A DNA stretch of 64,000 bases from Paludibacteraceae bacterium (GCA_028694215.1 JAQUTW010000003.1:18688-82687), one strand, 5' to 3'; shown: positions 55,056 through 63,784, numbered from the stretch's first letter. Numbers and translations: made by a program. The notes: generated by a model not told the origin, from the sequence alone.

Positions 55056-56109
55056 CCACTTCCTGCCATCGCCAAGCAGAGCGCAAGGTGTCTTCAAAAC
55101 TTTCTTCAGCCACCCATTTCAATTTTTTATTGGCTAATGCCGGATTTGCCCAAACCTGTTCAATGTCACCTTCGCGTCTGCCAACAATCTCGTAAGGCAC
55201 ACGTTTGCCTGAAACTTTTTCAAAAGTTTTTATAACTTCCATTACGGACTGTCCTTTGCCTGTTCCTATGTTGTAAATCTCAGGTTTTTTGACCTTTTCG
55301 TCAAGTAAACGGTCTATTGCTTTTACATGCGCTTTTGCCAAATCTACTACGCTGATATAATCTCGAATACAGGTACCGTCTGGCGTATTATAATCATCAC
55401 CAAATACTTTCAACTTTTTGTGCATACCGGCAGCTGTTTGACATACAAACGGAACCAGATTATTAGGAACGCCATTGGGCAACTCACCTATAGCCGATGT
55501 GGGGTGTGCACCTATCGGATTGAAATAACGTAAAAGCACTGCATGTAAATCTTCCGAAGCATGAACGGCATCCAAAATAATTTGCTCCGACATCTGTTTG
55601 GTACTGCCATAAGGAGACAAAGCCGGTTTGATTGGACTTCTTTCGTCAACAGGCAATGTATCAGGTTGACCATAAACCGTACATGAGGACGAGAACACAA
55701 ATCCATGGGTTTTGTGTATTGGCATCAATTCCAAAAGATTAACTAACGACAAAATATTGTTGCGGTAGTAACGTAATGGCTTTGATACCGATTCTCCAAC
55801 TGCTTTATAAGCAGCAAAATGAATGACAGCCTTAAAACCTTCATATTTGGAGAAAAATTTGTCCATTGCTACATAATCCGTACAATCAATATTTTCAAAA
55901 ACCGGACGTTTCCCCGTGATTGCTTCAATGCCATTCAACACATCAATATTTGAATTTGACAAATTATCAATTATATAAACATCATAACCGGCTTCCATCA
56001 ATTCGACTACTGTATGCGAACCGATATAACCCAAACCACCTGTTACCAATATGCGATCAGATGAAGAAATTTTATTCCAAATCTTTTTTAATGTCTTTTT
56101 TACTCCCAT
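55036..56109 (-). CDS. galE: UDP-glucose 4-epimerase
   Basis: A 357-residue short-chain dehydrogenase-type epimerase interconverting UDP-glucose and UDP-galactose. The NAD site is RILVTGGLGYIGSHT, the catalytic Ser region FSSSCTVYGQP, and the YxxxK pair is in SPYGSTKQMSEQ. About 18 extra basic residues (MGVKKTLKKIWNKIS) precede the Rossmann fold. The gene start overlaps the end of the upstream nucleotidyltransferase by 10 nt, so the pair is coupled and probably serves surface-sugar nucleotide supply. Confidence 0.94.
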   Translation of the reverse strand: MGVKKTLKKIWNKISSSDRILVTGGLGYIGSHTVVELMEAGYDVYIIDNLSNSNIDVLNGIEAITGKRPVFENIDCTDYVAMDKFFSKYEGFKAVIHFAAYKAVGESVSKPLRYYRNNILSLVNLLELMPIHKTHGFVFSSSCTVYGQPDTLPVDERSPIKPALSPYGSTKQMSEQIILDAVHASEDLHAVLLRYFNPIGAHPTSAIGELPNGVPNNLVPFVCQTAAGMHKKLKVFGDDYNTPDGTCIRDYISVVDLAKAHVKAIDRLLDEKVKKPEIYNIGTGKGQSVMEVIKTFEKVSGKRVPYEIVGRREGDIEQVWANPALANKKLKWVAEESFEDTLRSAWRWQEVVNKNSK

Positions 56110-57005
56110 AATTGTTTTGGATAACAACCCTCTTTTATTAACTGATTTATTTTTGCAACCACCTGTTCCTTATCTTCCGAATAAGTAACACCAAACCATT
56201 TCGATGGTGTGCGTAATACTTCACAAGTAATTTTTTTTGATACAATCAAATCATTAATCATAGTCGGAATGTAAAATTCGGAAGTCAATTCCTGACCACG
56301 TTTTTCAAGAAATGCGCAGAAAGCCTCTTCTGAATAATCAAAATAATCAGGCGTAAACCCCCACATATTCATCGACACCGGCGTGTCATCTTCCAAAACG
56401 GCAAAAGAACCGTCTGTTTTAGGATAACGAATCACACCACCGACACGTTCTATTTTTCCACACTCCACAATAGACGATAAGAAATGATTGCTGTCGACGC
56501 TGCACACGCCACGACTGACAGTTCCACTCTCCGAAAGCGTGTTCCCTACATGATAACCTACCATACAATAATGATTACGTTTTCCTTCGGAAGCAACCAA
56601 AAATTCTGCCAGCTCACCATACGATTGCTGCCCATAAAAATCATCGGCATTTATCACGGCGAAAGGTGAACGAATAACGTTTTTGCCCATTAAAACGGCA
56701 TGATTGGTTCCCCAAGGTTTTGTTCGTTCAGGATTAAAAGTACAGCCATCAGGAACATTTTCAATTTCTTGATAAACCACCTCTACATCAATATGGTTGG
56801 TATAACGACTGACAATTCTCTCAAAAAAATCATCTTTAAAATTAGAACGAATGACAAAAACTATTTTCCCAAAGCCGGCTCTTTTGGCATCAAAAACAGA
56901 ATAATCCATAATGGTTTCGCCACAAGGTCCTATACCATCCAACTGTTTAAGTCCACCGTAACGGCTACCCATTCCGGCAGCCAATATTAACAAGGTTGGT
57001 TTCAT
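56100..57005 (-). CDS. Sugar nucleotidyltransferase (NTP_transferase family)
   Basis: A 301-residue protein with the nucleotide-binding start LLILAAGMGSRYGGLKQLD, the metal/sugar site FAVINADDFYGQQSY, and GTNHAVLMGK. It resembles the glucose-1-phosphate uridylyl- or thymidylyl-transferase superfamily, but the exact nucleotide and sugar cannot be given. The context (directly upstream of galE, overlapping) suggests supply of NDP-sugar to the epimerase or to the same surface glycan. Confidence 0.85.
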   Translation of the reverse strand: MKPTLLILAAGMGSRYGGLKQLDGIGPCGETIMDYSVFDAKRAGFGKIVFVIRSNFKDDFFERIVSRYTNHIDVEVVYQEIENVPDGCTFNPERTKPWGTNHAVLMGKNVIRSPFAVINADDFYGQQSYGELAEFLVASEGKRNHYCMVGYHVGNTLSESGTVSRGVCSVDSNHFLSSIVECGKIERVGGVIRYPKTDGSFAVLEDDTPVSMNMWGFTPDYFDYSEEAFCAFLEKRGQELTSEFYIPTMINDLIVSKKITCEVLRTPSKWFGVTYSEDKEQVVAKINQLIKEGCYPKQLWE

Positions 57006-57034
57006 CTATAAATCACGTTTATCAGAAAATCGTA

Positions 57035-57042
57035 CAAAAATA
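57035..57042 (-). promoter_or_regulatory. Promoter of nucleotidyltransferase-galE operon (-7 TATTTTTG, minus strand)
   Basis: The reverse complement of CAAAAATA lies 30 nt upstream of the start. Confidence 0.55.
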
Positions 57043-57141
57043 CATAAAAGTTTTCAGCAAGACGATTTTTTGTTAATAATTTACACAAATAAACATTCAG
57101 TGTCTTTTAATCACGCCTATACATAATAAACAATCAATCTA

Positions 57142-58056
57142 TTATATTAAAAACGAAGATCCATCTTCGCCTGGAAATGTATTAAAAAAAATTGATTTAG
57201 CTTCCGTAACAAAGGGCACATTGGTTTTATAACGAGCAGAATAATGTCCAATAATCAGTTTACCGACATGTGCCTTTTGAGCAATTAGAGCAGCCTGCTT
57301 GGCCGAACTATGCAACGTTTTTTTTATTCGTACAACATCTTCTTCGAGAAATGTGGACTCATGATACAGACAATCTACACCTTCTATAATTGGTATAATT
57401 TTTTCATTATACGCTGTATCAGAACAATAGGCAAAACGTTTGGGAGGATCGGCAGGAGTAGTCAAACGATTGTTTGGTACTATTTCGTCATCAGGTGTCA
57501 CATAATCGGCTCCTTCTTTTATTTCAGCAAGTGCCCTTATCGGAATTTCGTAAGCATCTATCATACTACGCAACAAATGTGGTGATTTCGGCTGTTCTTC
57601 GAACAAAAAACCGCACGTCGGCACACGATGTTTCAACGGAATAGTAGTAACTTTTACACTCTTATCCTCATAAATTACCGCACATTTACGAGGGTTAAAC
57701 GGGTGAAAATTGACTTTAAAAGGAAAATCGCCACACGAATAAGCAATTTGCGGAGCAATCAATTTTTCTAAATCAGGGTGCGCATGAATTTCAATATCGG
57801 CAGTTCTTCCCATCATTCCAAGCGACGATATCAGTCCCGGCAAACCAAAACAATGATCGCCATGCAAATGCGAAATAAAAATATGCTTCAATCGGTTGGT
57901 TTTGATATTGAACTGCCGTATACGAATTTGTGTCCCCTCACCACAATCTATCAAAAACTGCTTGTTGCGCATCTCCAACAATTGCGACGTGTGGAAATTC
58001 TTCTTTGTCGGCAATGCCGATCCACAACCCAATATCGTTAGTTTAACCTCCTCCAT
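57142..58056 (-). CDS. rnz: Ribonuclease Z
   Basis: A 304-residue metallo-beta-lactamase-fold endonuclease for tRNA 3'-end processing. The metal motif HISHLHGDHCFGLPG is intact, with further ligands in YCSDTAY and LIIGHYSARY, and the N-terminal GCGSALPTKKNFHTSQ is typical. It is useful here because two of the three tRNAs lack an encoded CCA. It is the second gene of an operon with the SPOR lipoprotein gene (1-bp gap). Confidence 0.94.
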   Translation of the reverse strand: MEEVKLTILGCGSALPTKKNFHTSQLLEMRNKQFLIDCGEGTQIRIRQFNIKTNRLKHIFISHLHGDHCFGLPGLISSLGMMGRTADIEIHAHPDLEKLIAPQIAYSCGDFPFKVNFHPFNPRKCAVIYEDKSVKVTTIPLKHRVPTCGFLFEEQPKSPHLLRSMIDAYEIPIRALAEIKEGADYVTPDDEIVPNNRLTTPADPPKRFAYCSDTAYNEKIIPIIEGVDCLYHESTFLEEDVVRIKKTLHSSAKQAALIAQKAHVGKLIIGHYSARYKTNVPFVTEAKSIFFNTFPGEDGSSFLI

Positions 58057-58057
58057 T

Positions 58058-58726
58058 CTACTTTTTCCTTTGCACTAAAATCCAGACATCCGGAAATTGC
58101 GACTGAAGTTCTTCACACTTATTTTTAGCCGACTCAAAATCGTCATAAGAAATCAACAAAACCCGAAACATTCCTTTCGTATTACGCACAATTACAGGCG
58201 AATAGTCTGGTTTCATATTTTTCTGCAAACCTTGTGCATTCGATTGGTATTTGAAACTGCCAATCACTACGTGATACGTTTTCAATGGCTCTGAATTCTC
58301 GGCATCCACAACCGTAAATTCCTCTGACGGTACATTTTTGGCTTCGGGCGTAACTTTTTCCTCCACTTTTGGCTGCACTTTCACCTTCTCCTCTATTGTT
58401 TCGGCTGTTACAGCTTCTTCGGCAGACAACTGAGGCACAAATTTCGGTTCCGATTTTTTAGTATCATCGTTGGTAACCATTTCTTCCTGATCACGCGAAG
58501 ATGCAAAAGCCGAAGCCACCACCGCAGCCGGAGCTGCTTGCGAACTTTTCTGTTCCGATTTTACAAGATCGACTGTCGATTTTTGCGTTATTGGTTGAGT
58601 TTCCGCTTTAGCAACCTTACGCACAGGTTCCGCTTCCTGATAAGCTCCTGCAACATTCTGAATGGTACAAGAAGAAAAAATCGTCAAAAGAAAAAACAAA
58701 CTTACTACTATTACATTGGTTTTCAT
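58058..58726 (-). CDS. SPOR-domain lipoprotein
   Basis: A 222-residue protein with signal and lipobox (LLTIFSSC). An extended Lys/Glu/Ala/Gln-rich, low-complexity linker occupies about 30-140. The C-terminal SPOR domain (YHVVIGSFKYQSNAQGLQKN ... FRVLLISYDDFESAKNKCEEL) binds denuded peptidoglycan. It is probably an outer-membrane lipoprotein reaching the cell wall, perhaps at the septum. Confidence 0.88.
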   Translation of the reverse strand: MKTNVIVVSLFFLLTIFSSCTIQNVAGAYQEAEPVRKVAKAETQPITQKSTVDLVKSEQKSSQAAPAAVVASAFASSRDQEEMVTNDDTKKSEPKFVPQLSAEEAVTAETIEEKVKVQPKVEEKVTPEAKNVPSEEFTVVDAENSEPLKTYHVVIGSFKYQSNAQGLQKNMKPDYSPVIVRNTKGMFRVLLISYDDFESAKNKCEELQSQFPDVWILVQRKK

Positions 58727-58745
58727 ATCGCTTTTTTTAGTTGGA

Positions 58746-58753
58746 CAAAAGTA
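58746..58753 (-). promoter_or_regulatory. Promoter of SPOR-rnz operon (-7 TACTTTTG, minus strand)
   Basis: The reverse complement of CAAAAGTA lies 20 nt upstream of the start and diverges from the acetyltransferase promoter. Confidence 0.6.
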
Positions 58754-58794
58754 ATAAATTCTATCAGCAATTGCAACAATTCGACAATATTTAC

Positions 58795-58802
58795 TATATT
58801 TG
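58795..58802 (+). promoter_or_regulatory. Promoter of GNAT gene (-7 TATATTTG)
   Basis: TATATTTG has TTG at 58771-58773, 21 nt upstream. It shows that the ATG at 58741 is not the start. Confidence 0.65.
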
Positions 58803-58821
58803 TAAATTCAAAATAGAAACT

Positions 58822-59349
58822 ATGACAACTTACCTCAGTAATGACAAAATAACACTTCGGGCTTTGGAACCTGAAGATTTGGAGATTATGTTTCGATGGG
58901 AAAACGATTCGGAATTTTGGAAATACGGCAGCACTTTGGAACCTTATTCAAAATACCTTATCAAGCAATACATCGCCTATTCGGACAAGACAATTTACGA
59001 AAAGAAGCAACTGCGGTTAATCATTGAGTTGAAAAATAAATCGGTGATTGGCTGCATTGATTTGTTCGATTTTGATGCACATCACTCGCGTGCAGGCATC
59101 GGTCTGCTTATTGACAGAAATTTTCAGCATCAGGGCTTTGCCGACATGGCATTAAAACTACTCTGCCACTACGCATTCTCGTTTTTGCAACTGCACCAAC
59201 TCTACGCACATATTCCCGCTACAAATGCCTATTGCCTGCAACTTTTTCGCCACAATAATTTTTCCGAATGTGGCATTTTTAAAGAATGGTTGCACAATGA
59301 AAACGCCTTTACTGACGTACATGTGTTTCAAAAAATAGCGGCAAAATAA
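58822..59349 (+). CDS. GNAT family N-acetyltransferase (RimJ/SpeG-like)
   Basis: The 175-residue protein starts MTTYLSNDKITLRALEPEDL. Strand-helix order and the acetyl-CoA region (RAGIGLLIDRNFQHQGFADMALKLL) fit the GNAT fold, and the C-terminal NAYCLQLFRHNNFSECGIFKEW is typical of the RimJ/SpeG branch. The substrate is unknown (ribosomal protein N-terminus or polyamine are possible). ATG 58822 lies just after the promoter. Confidence 0.88.
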   Translation: MTTYLSNDKITLRALEPEDLEIMFRWENDSEFWKYGSTLEPYSKYLIKQYIAYSDKTIYEKKQLRLIIELKNKSVIGCIDLFDFDAHHSRAGIGLLIDRNFQHQGFADMALKLLCHYAFSFLQLHQLYAHIPATNAYCLQLFRHNNFSECGIFKEWLHNENAFTDVHVFQKIAAK

Positions 59350-59469
59350 AGATTTTTTCTGAGTTTATAAATGGTTGGCGGCTTTGAATTTGGACGCTTT
59401 GCAGGACAAGTTGGAAATATACAATAAAAAACAGATAAGAATAAATATCAAGAAATATTTATCAACAAA

Positions 59470-59502
59470 AAAGCGGTAACACATTGTGATACCGCTTTTT
59501 AT
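59470..59502. terminator. Terminator-like hairpin AAAAAGCGGTA/TACCGCTTTTT
   Basis: An 11-bp perfect stem with an 11-nt loop, flanked by A and T so that it can work on both strands. It could end the GNAT transcript and the remnant on the minus strand. Confidence 0.75.
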
Positions 59503-59744
59503 CTATGTTTGAATACAGCTTGTTAGGCAGGATTATTTTACTTCTTCAAAAGTGATTAATGCATTATATCAGGTAGTTACAAACACATGTTGCAAATATG
59601 AAACAAATAAAAAATCGATATAAATAAAAATCAAATTGCTGATATTATGTTATTTAAGTGTATTTTGATAGATAAAAATAAACAGTATAAATACCGTGCA
59701 AATATAGTACTTATTTGGTCATATTGGACAGTTTTAGAACAAAA

Positions 59745-59770
59745 AATCCCACTCGAATGAGTGGGATTTC
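59745..59770. terminator. Terminator-like hairpin AAATCCCACTC/GAGTGGGATTT
   Basis: An 11-bp perfect stem with loop GAAT. It would end the minus-strand protease operon, 145 bp beyond its last gene. Confidence 0.6.
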
Positions 59771-59874
59771 AATTAGAAGAAAACAGCATCAAAACTTCTT
59801 CAATCTCAACCCTAAGTAAACACCAATTCTTCAAAAACAAAAAAACCTTTATGTGAGGGGCTTTTATGTTTCAG

Positions 59875-59892
59875 GGTACAAATGAGGTACAA
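59875..59892 (+). repeat. GGTACAA direct repeat (two copies, 11-nt period)
   Basis: GGTACAA at 59875-59881 and 59886-59892 is separated by ATGA. From memory, similar GGTACAAAT-type repeats lie next to tyrosine-integrase genes and attachment sites in Bacteroidota. No integrase is present here, so it may be a leftover attachment region. Confidence 0.35.
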
Positions 59893-59914
59893 GTATTTTA
59901 ATCTATAATTACAA

Positions 59915-60133
59915 TTAATCAAGAATGAATTCTTGATTAATTTGCTGCTGCTCAACCTTAATGTTGTTCTCTATGATAATATATTTAGACAAAGTATCAA
60001 GAAGTCCAACCTGAGGATTAGTTGATTCATTTAATGAGAAATCTTTGGCAGTATTATTTAGATTCAAGTAATAGGGATTTGAACCTGTTTCGTAATATTT
60101 ATTTTCTGTATTCATATTATTTCTGTTACTCAA
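59915..60133 (-). CDS. Small acidic hypothetical protein (72 aa)
   Basis: A 72-residue Asn/Glu-rich protein without signal peptide or membrane segment. The middle LLDTLSKYIIIENNIKVEQQ may form a helix. I do not recognise it. Its start overlaps the stop of the upstream protease gene by 4 nt, so it is translationally coupled and probably a partner, adaptor or inhibitor of the protease. That is inference from position. Confidence 0.5.
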   Translation of the reverse strand: MSNRNNMNTENKYYETGSNPYYLNLNNTAKDFSLNESTNPQVGLLDTLSKYIIIENNIKVEQQQINQEFILD

Positions 60134-61119
60134 TTTTCATGTCTCCAACCTTCAAAAATTCTTTTGTCTTGTGTAGCTGTTTGACCATTTGGTAAATTTT
60201 GCTTACTCAAAGTTCCTTCACTAATAAAAACATCAGCACCACTATCAACACTCTCAATTAAAGCACGTCTGAGTGAGTATTGGCATGGATTACTTATTGC
60301 TAAAAGCACATTTGGATTGTATGGGTTTCTTAGTTCCAATTCACTTTCAATATCCTGATATATTGCTTTTATAGTGCTATATAATTCATCATCAGGTTTT
60401 TCAATATTCAGTCCTAATTCTTCTTTAGCTTCTTTTCTGTAAATAGTATAATCATGACTACCAGATTCAGAGCATAAAAAACTGATAACTTTTGGGACAT
60501 TTTCTTGTTCAATAGTATGATATTTTAATAATTTCTCAGCAAGCATCTTTATCTGTGCTTTTGATTTATAAACATTTCCAAGTGATAGAGGGTGAATATG
60601 ATCAGTTAATTTCAGATATATGTCTTTTAATTCTGTTTCGCTATTTACACCAAAATCATCTTTTGCCATTTCTAAGTATCCATTCACATGTTCAACGCTT
60701 ACTGGTACACGAATGTTCTGACCATTTATATTTACTTGTGGGTTCATTAAACCATTTGTACTCGGATCAATAGGACCTAATGTACCTTGCTTCGTCATAA
60801 TAATTCTATTCGCACCTAAACTAATTAGTGTTGCAGTACTCTGGCATCTGAATGGAATAATAACTTCAAAATCTTTACAAAAACTACGAATAAGATTAAC
60901 CAAACTCCAGCCAGCTAATGTACTACCACCATTTGAATATATCAATAAAGATATTTTATCTACATCTCCAATTGTATCTAAATGGTTTACAAATGGTGCT
61001 AATATATCTGCACCAATATTGGTTTCTGCATTTTGTCGGTCGCTTGTTACGTATACAAGGAGTTTGGAATTTCTTAATCCTTCTAACTTTTTATAGTTCT
61101 CAAGTCTATCACTTCTCAT
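60130..61119 (-). CDS. SDH-type (SppA/ClpP-clan) serine protease
   Basis: A 329-residue soluble protein of the serine dehydrogenase proteinase family related to SppA/ClpP. LLVYVTSDRQNAETNIGADI, then ISLLIYSNGGSTLAGWSLV (oxyanion-type glycine motif), FRCQSTATLISLGANRIIM (candidate nucleophile Ser in the CQSTATL segment) and LGPIDPSTNG form the crotonase-like core. It has no signal peptide or membrane helix, so it acts in the cytoplasm. The AT content is higher than in the housekeeping genes, and it is followed by an overlapping 72-aa gene. Known relatives are scattered in genomes and sometimes in islands; the biological target is unknown. Confidence 0.75.
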   Translation of the reverse strand: MRSDRLENYKKLEGLRNSKLLVYVTSDRQNAETNIGADILAPFVNHLDTIGDVDKISLLIYSNGGSTLAGWSLVNLIRSFCKDFEVIIPFRCQSTATLISLGANRIIMTKQGTLGPIDPSTNGLMNPQVNINGQNIRVPVSVEHVNGYLEMAKDDFGVNSETELKDIYLKLTDHIHPLSLGNVYKSKAQIKMLAEKLLKYHTIEQENVPKVISFLCSESGSHDYTIYRKEAKEELGLNIEKPDDELYSTIKAIYQDIESELELRNPYNPNVLLAISNPCQYSLRRALIESVDSGADVFISEGTLSKQNLPNGQTATQDKRIFEGWRHEN

Positions 61120-61183
61120 TGTTTTCGTTTTATTTAGTGGTTGGTACGCAATAATGAATTGTTGAAAGGATATTTAGAATGTG

Positions 61184-61191
61184 CAAATATA
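61184..61191 (-). promoter_or_regulatory. Promoter of the SDH protease operon (-7 TATATTTG, minus strand)
   Basis: The reverse complement of CAAATATA lies 65 nt upstream of the start. Confidence 0.55.
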
Positions 61192-61247
61192 CGAGTTTTT
61201 TTATGATTAAGTTGTCGCACAAAAAAAATGATAAATCAAATAAAAAA

Positions 61248-61267
61248 ACCGCCCTCGATTGAGGGCG
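61248..61267 (-). terminator. Terminator of DUF6266 gene
   Basis: The 8-bp GC-rich stem CCGCCCTC/GAGGGCGG with loop GATT is followed on the minus strand by seven T. It separates the DUF6266 gene from the protease promoter. Confidence 0.85.
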
Positions 61268-61296
61268 GCTCTCGCAAGAAAACAAATTGTCTACGC

Positions 61297-61935
61297 TTAG
61301 ACAACTTCTACAGAACCCAAATAAACGCTGTTAGCAAGGTCTTTTCCATCTTCAGCAATGAAGCCAAGGAACACTTCAACACTTTCTCCCAACCAATCGG
61401 CAGGAACTGCAATTTCGTGGGCACCGGTTGCTCGTTGACTTCCGGCAGTTTCATAAACTGCTTCGGCACGAAGTGGATTTAATACCACTACCAACGCTTT
61501 GTCGGTTGCCAATGCATTGTTTGAACCCGAGTTGTCAGTCCAAGTCAAGCCAATCGAGCCACTTGTGGCGAGGGCTTGCGCTCCAGAAGCAACAGTAAGG
61601 TTACCACGAGAAACCAACACTTTCGACAGGTCAACGCTAAAATCAGGGAAAACTCCCGTGATTGCGTTGTTGAGAATGTACGACATTGCAGCATTGAACG
61701 CTGTTTGTTTGGTTGTGTAGCGTTTGTAGCCTACACGGATAAAGCCAGTGATTGGCTTCAAAATACCCAATACTAAAGCAAATTTGCTGCGTTGGCCCAT
61801 TTGACCATCAGTGCGGGGATTGGCTACAGAAGAAGCCTTAGCGCGCATGTAGCTGATTCCTTTCCAGCTACCACCTACGACGTTTCCCACTTTACCTGAG
61901 AAACTTCCTAAAATACCTAAATTAATCTTTCCCAT
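61297..61935 (-). CDS. DUF6266 family protein
   Basis: A 212-residue protein starting MGKINLGILGSFSGKVGNVV, then GGSWKGISYMRAKASSVANPRTDGQ, the hallmark of DUF6266, a family I know almost only from Bacteroidota. The second half is beta-rich with repeated small residues (LTVASGAQALATSGSIGLTW) and may form Ig-like domains. It lacks an export signal. Its GC content is higher than that of the protease gene, in keeping with a foreign origin. Members often occur in several copies and in variable regions. The function is unknown; a phage-structure-like role has been my only association, and it is weak. Confidence 0.85.
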   Translation of the reverse strand: MGKINLGILGSFSGKVGNVVGGSWKGISYMRAKASSVANPRTDGQMGQRSKFALVLGILKPITGFIRVGYKRYTTKQTAFNAAMSYILNNAITGVFPDFSVDLSKVLVSRGNLTVASGAQALATSGSIGLTWTDNSGSNNALATDKALVVVLNPLRAEAVYETAGSQRATGAHEIAVPADWLGESVEVFLGFIAEDGKDLANSVYLGSVEVV

Positions 61936-62100
61936 TACCTTAAAAATTTATGGAGTTAATAAATATGATTACTTGGACTTGGTACGGCTCAAATATGGAC
62001 TTTCCCTTATCCGAATGTAAAGATATATTGCAACTATGTAGCTGACACAGAAAGAGTTTAGCTTGCTGCCGATTGCGTTTAGTTGCTTTTGCAAGGGCTT

Positions 62101-62532
62101 TTAAACCCCTGCATTTTTGAAGAATTGGCGAACAAACGCTTGCTTGTACTCGCTGACAGCTCGAAGTGTTTTGGTTAGCTGCTGCTCCCTTTCCTCCAAT
62201 AATTTGAGTGCCTGGACAGTTTTCGCAAAATCGGCGGCATATTGCTCAATGATTGGAATGTGGAACGCCAAAATGCTGCGGAATGACCGAATAGTAATAA
62301 AAGGAATAACAGAACCATGTAAATACTGCTCAAAGGCACGACACCGCCACAAAGCATAACAGAGGGTGCGAAGCCGGTCGGCTTGCTCCTGATTTTCTGT
62401 GATAATAACAAAGCAATTCGGACAGGGAGCTAAAAGCGGTTTTCCGCTGTTATTTCCTTTGTTTAGGATAAAGAAATGAGGTTTTCTGATTTCATCTTTC
62501 TGATTGTAAGACTTCAAAATAAAGGTACACAT
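62101..62532 (-). CDS. DUF6943-like hypothetical protein
   Basis: A 143-residue protein starting MCTFILKSYNQKDEIRKPHF. The segment FILNKGNNSGKPLLAPCPNC (motif NKGxNSGKP...PCPNCF) is one I recall from a Bacteroidota-only family (DUF6943) of variable regions. An aromatic/basic middle (GSVIPFITIRSFRSI) and a coiled-coil-like C-terminal helix (LKLLEEREQQLTKTLRAVSEY) follow. No catalytic motif is evident. It lies 165 bp from the DUF6266 gene and is transcribed in the same direction. Confidence 0.6.
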   Translation of the reverse strand: MCTFILKSYNQKDEIRKPHFFILNKGNNSGKPLLAPCPNCFVIITENQEQADRLRTLCYALWRCRAFEQYLHGSVIPFITIRSFRSILAFHIPIIEQYAADFAKTVQALKLLEEREQQLTKTLRAVSEYKQAFVRQFFKNAGV

Positions 62533-62593
62533 GAGGATAACGATTAAAGGGTGAATAAACGAGGGACTACCCCTGCAAATAATTTTTACCCCC

Positions 62594-62632
62594 AGAAAAG
62601 AGAAAGAAAAAAGAAAAGAAGAAAAAAAAGGA
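62594..62632 (+). repeat. Polypurine tract
   Basis: About 39 nt contain only A and G, directly after the DUF6943-like gene. It may simply be composition bias at the edge of the repeat region. Confidence 0.5.
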
Positions 62633-62664
62633 TATACTCTTCAAACAGCCAGAGAGCGGCGGCT

Positions 62665-62742
62665 GTCAAGGTTTTTGGGCAGAATACTACCCGAAGCGTA
62701 GCGAGGTGTGGAGATTGTGCCCAAAACCCGTAGGGCTTGACC
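62665..62742. repeat. Long imperfect inverted repeat
   Basis: The left arm GTCAAG-GTTTTTGGGCAGAAT (62665-62685) pairs with the right arm ATTGTGCCCAAAACC...CTTGACC (62714-62742). The innermost 16 positions pair almost fully, and a 7-nt insert breaks the outer part. The loop carries CCGAAGCGTAGCGAGG, a GC-rich style shared with the other elements of this region. Confidence 0.65.
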
Positions 62743-63300
62743 TTTACTGCCGGTAAGCGGAACGGCTATCTTTGTATATTCATTTTTTTTTGGCGGAAAA
62801 CGTATTATGCTTTCTTTATTTTTTAATTGCATTTGATTTGTAAATTTTTATCGGGGCAAACTCGCCGCAGAAAATAAAATATACCATTGGGTTAGCGTTG
62901 GAAAAGAGCTTTGGGGAAAACGGAATGAATGTAGCTTGCGGAATGGAAATGAGTATTTCGCCTAAGCTGTGCGGTGCTGAGGTGTATGCTTGCAATGTAG
63001 GCAAAATGAAGTGTTGGTTCGGTTGAGGTACGAAACCGACCGGAACGAATGGCGACGAAATGGAACGCATTTACCGCAAGCACAAGAATAATCAACACGA
63101 CATATTTTATTTACTGCACAACTAATGGGCGGTGGGGAAATTGAGGATATTGCACAAAGTGCTGAAATACTTACAAGCTGCTTGGAAAGGAGCTTGACTT
63201 CTGTCCCCATATTTTGAAAACCTTTTATAATTTTCATTGCTGCCGAAAAATAAACCTACAATGAAAATTATATATGGTTTTCGGGGCATTATTTTCGAGT

Positions 63301-63369
63301 TGGCGGTACGCCTGAACAACGCACCGTTTAGGTGTAATAAACTTACCGCTCTACCTGAAAGGTGCTTAA
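63301..63369 (+). repeat. Structured repeat element, copy A
   Basis: GCGGTA (63303-63308)/TACCGC (63344-63349) enclose a stem CGCCTGA/TTAGGTG (two wobble pairs), followed by the small hairpin ACCT-GAA-AGGT. Copy B keeps each helix. Confidence 0.55.
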
Positions 63370-63784
63370 TGGGGTGGACTCGTCGCAGTGGGAAAAAATA
63401 TACCATTGTAAATGCGTTGGAAAATGGCATGGGTGGCGACTGAATGGAACGAAACAATGGGTTGGGGAATGAAATGGAGCTTTACTGGCTGTTTGTGTGT
63501 GGATATATTTGTGAGAGGATTACAGCCGATAAGCGAAATAGAATGACTTTGTGGATTTGTGGCGTGGAATGAAGAAGGCACTTATGCCGTGCGGTGCTGA
63601 GGTGGGTGAAATGAACTGAACGCAATGGAGTGAAGGGTGGACGTGTGTGAGGTACGAACTGCGTCCCCCGAAACGAAATGAGAGAAGAGAATGAACCGAC
63701 CGCAAGCATACGAAAATAAAACACGACATTTTTTTTACCGACTGCAACCGCTGAAAGGGAGGAGGGGAATTTTGTTGGTCTCTG

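Larger units (their letters stand above)
59350..59914. other. Gene-free junction with gene-tail remnants and hairpins
   Basis: No intact gene is seen. On the minus strand a short tail reading ALITFEEVK then stop (stop codon at 59534-59536) is followed by a proper terminator at 59470-59502, as if the 3' end of a lost gene survived. On the plus strand near 59370-59430 another open stretch (LAALNLDALQDKLEIY) looks protein-like but has no start. A second perfect hairpin lies at 59745-59770, and a GGTACAA direct repeat at 59875-59892. I read this as the worn edge of an inserted element. Confidence 0.45.
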
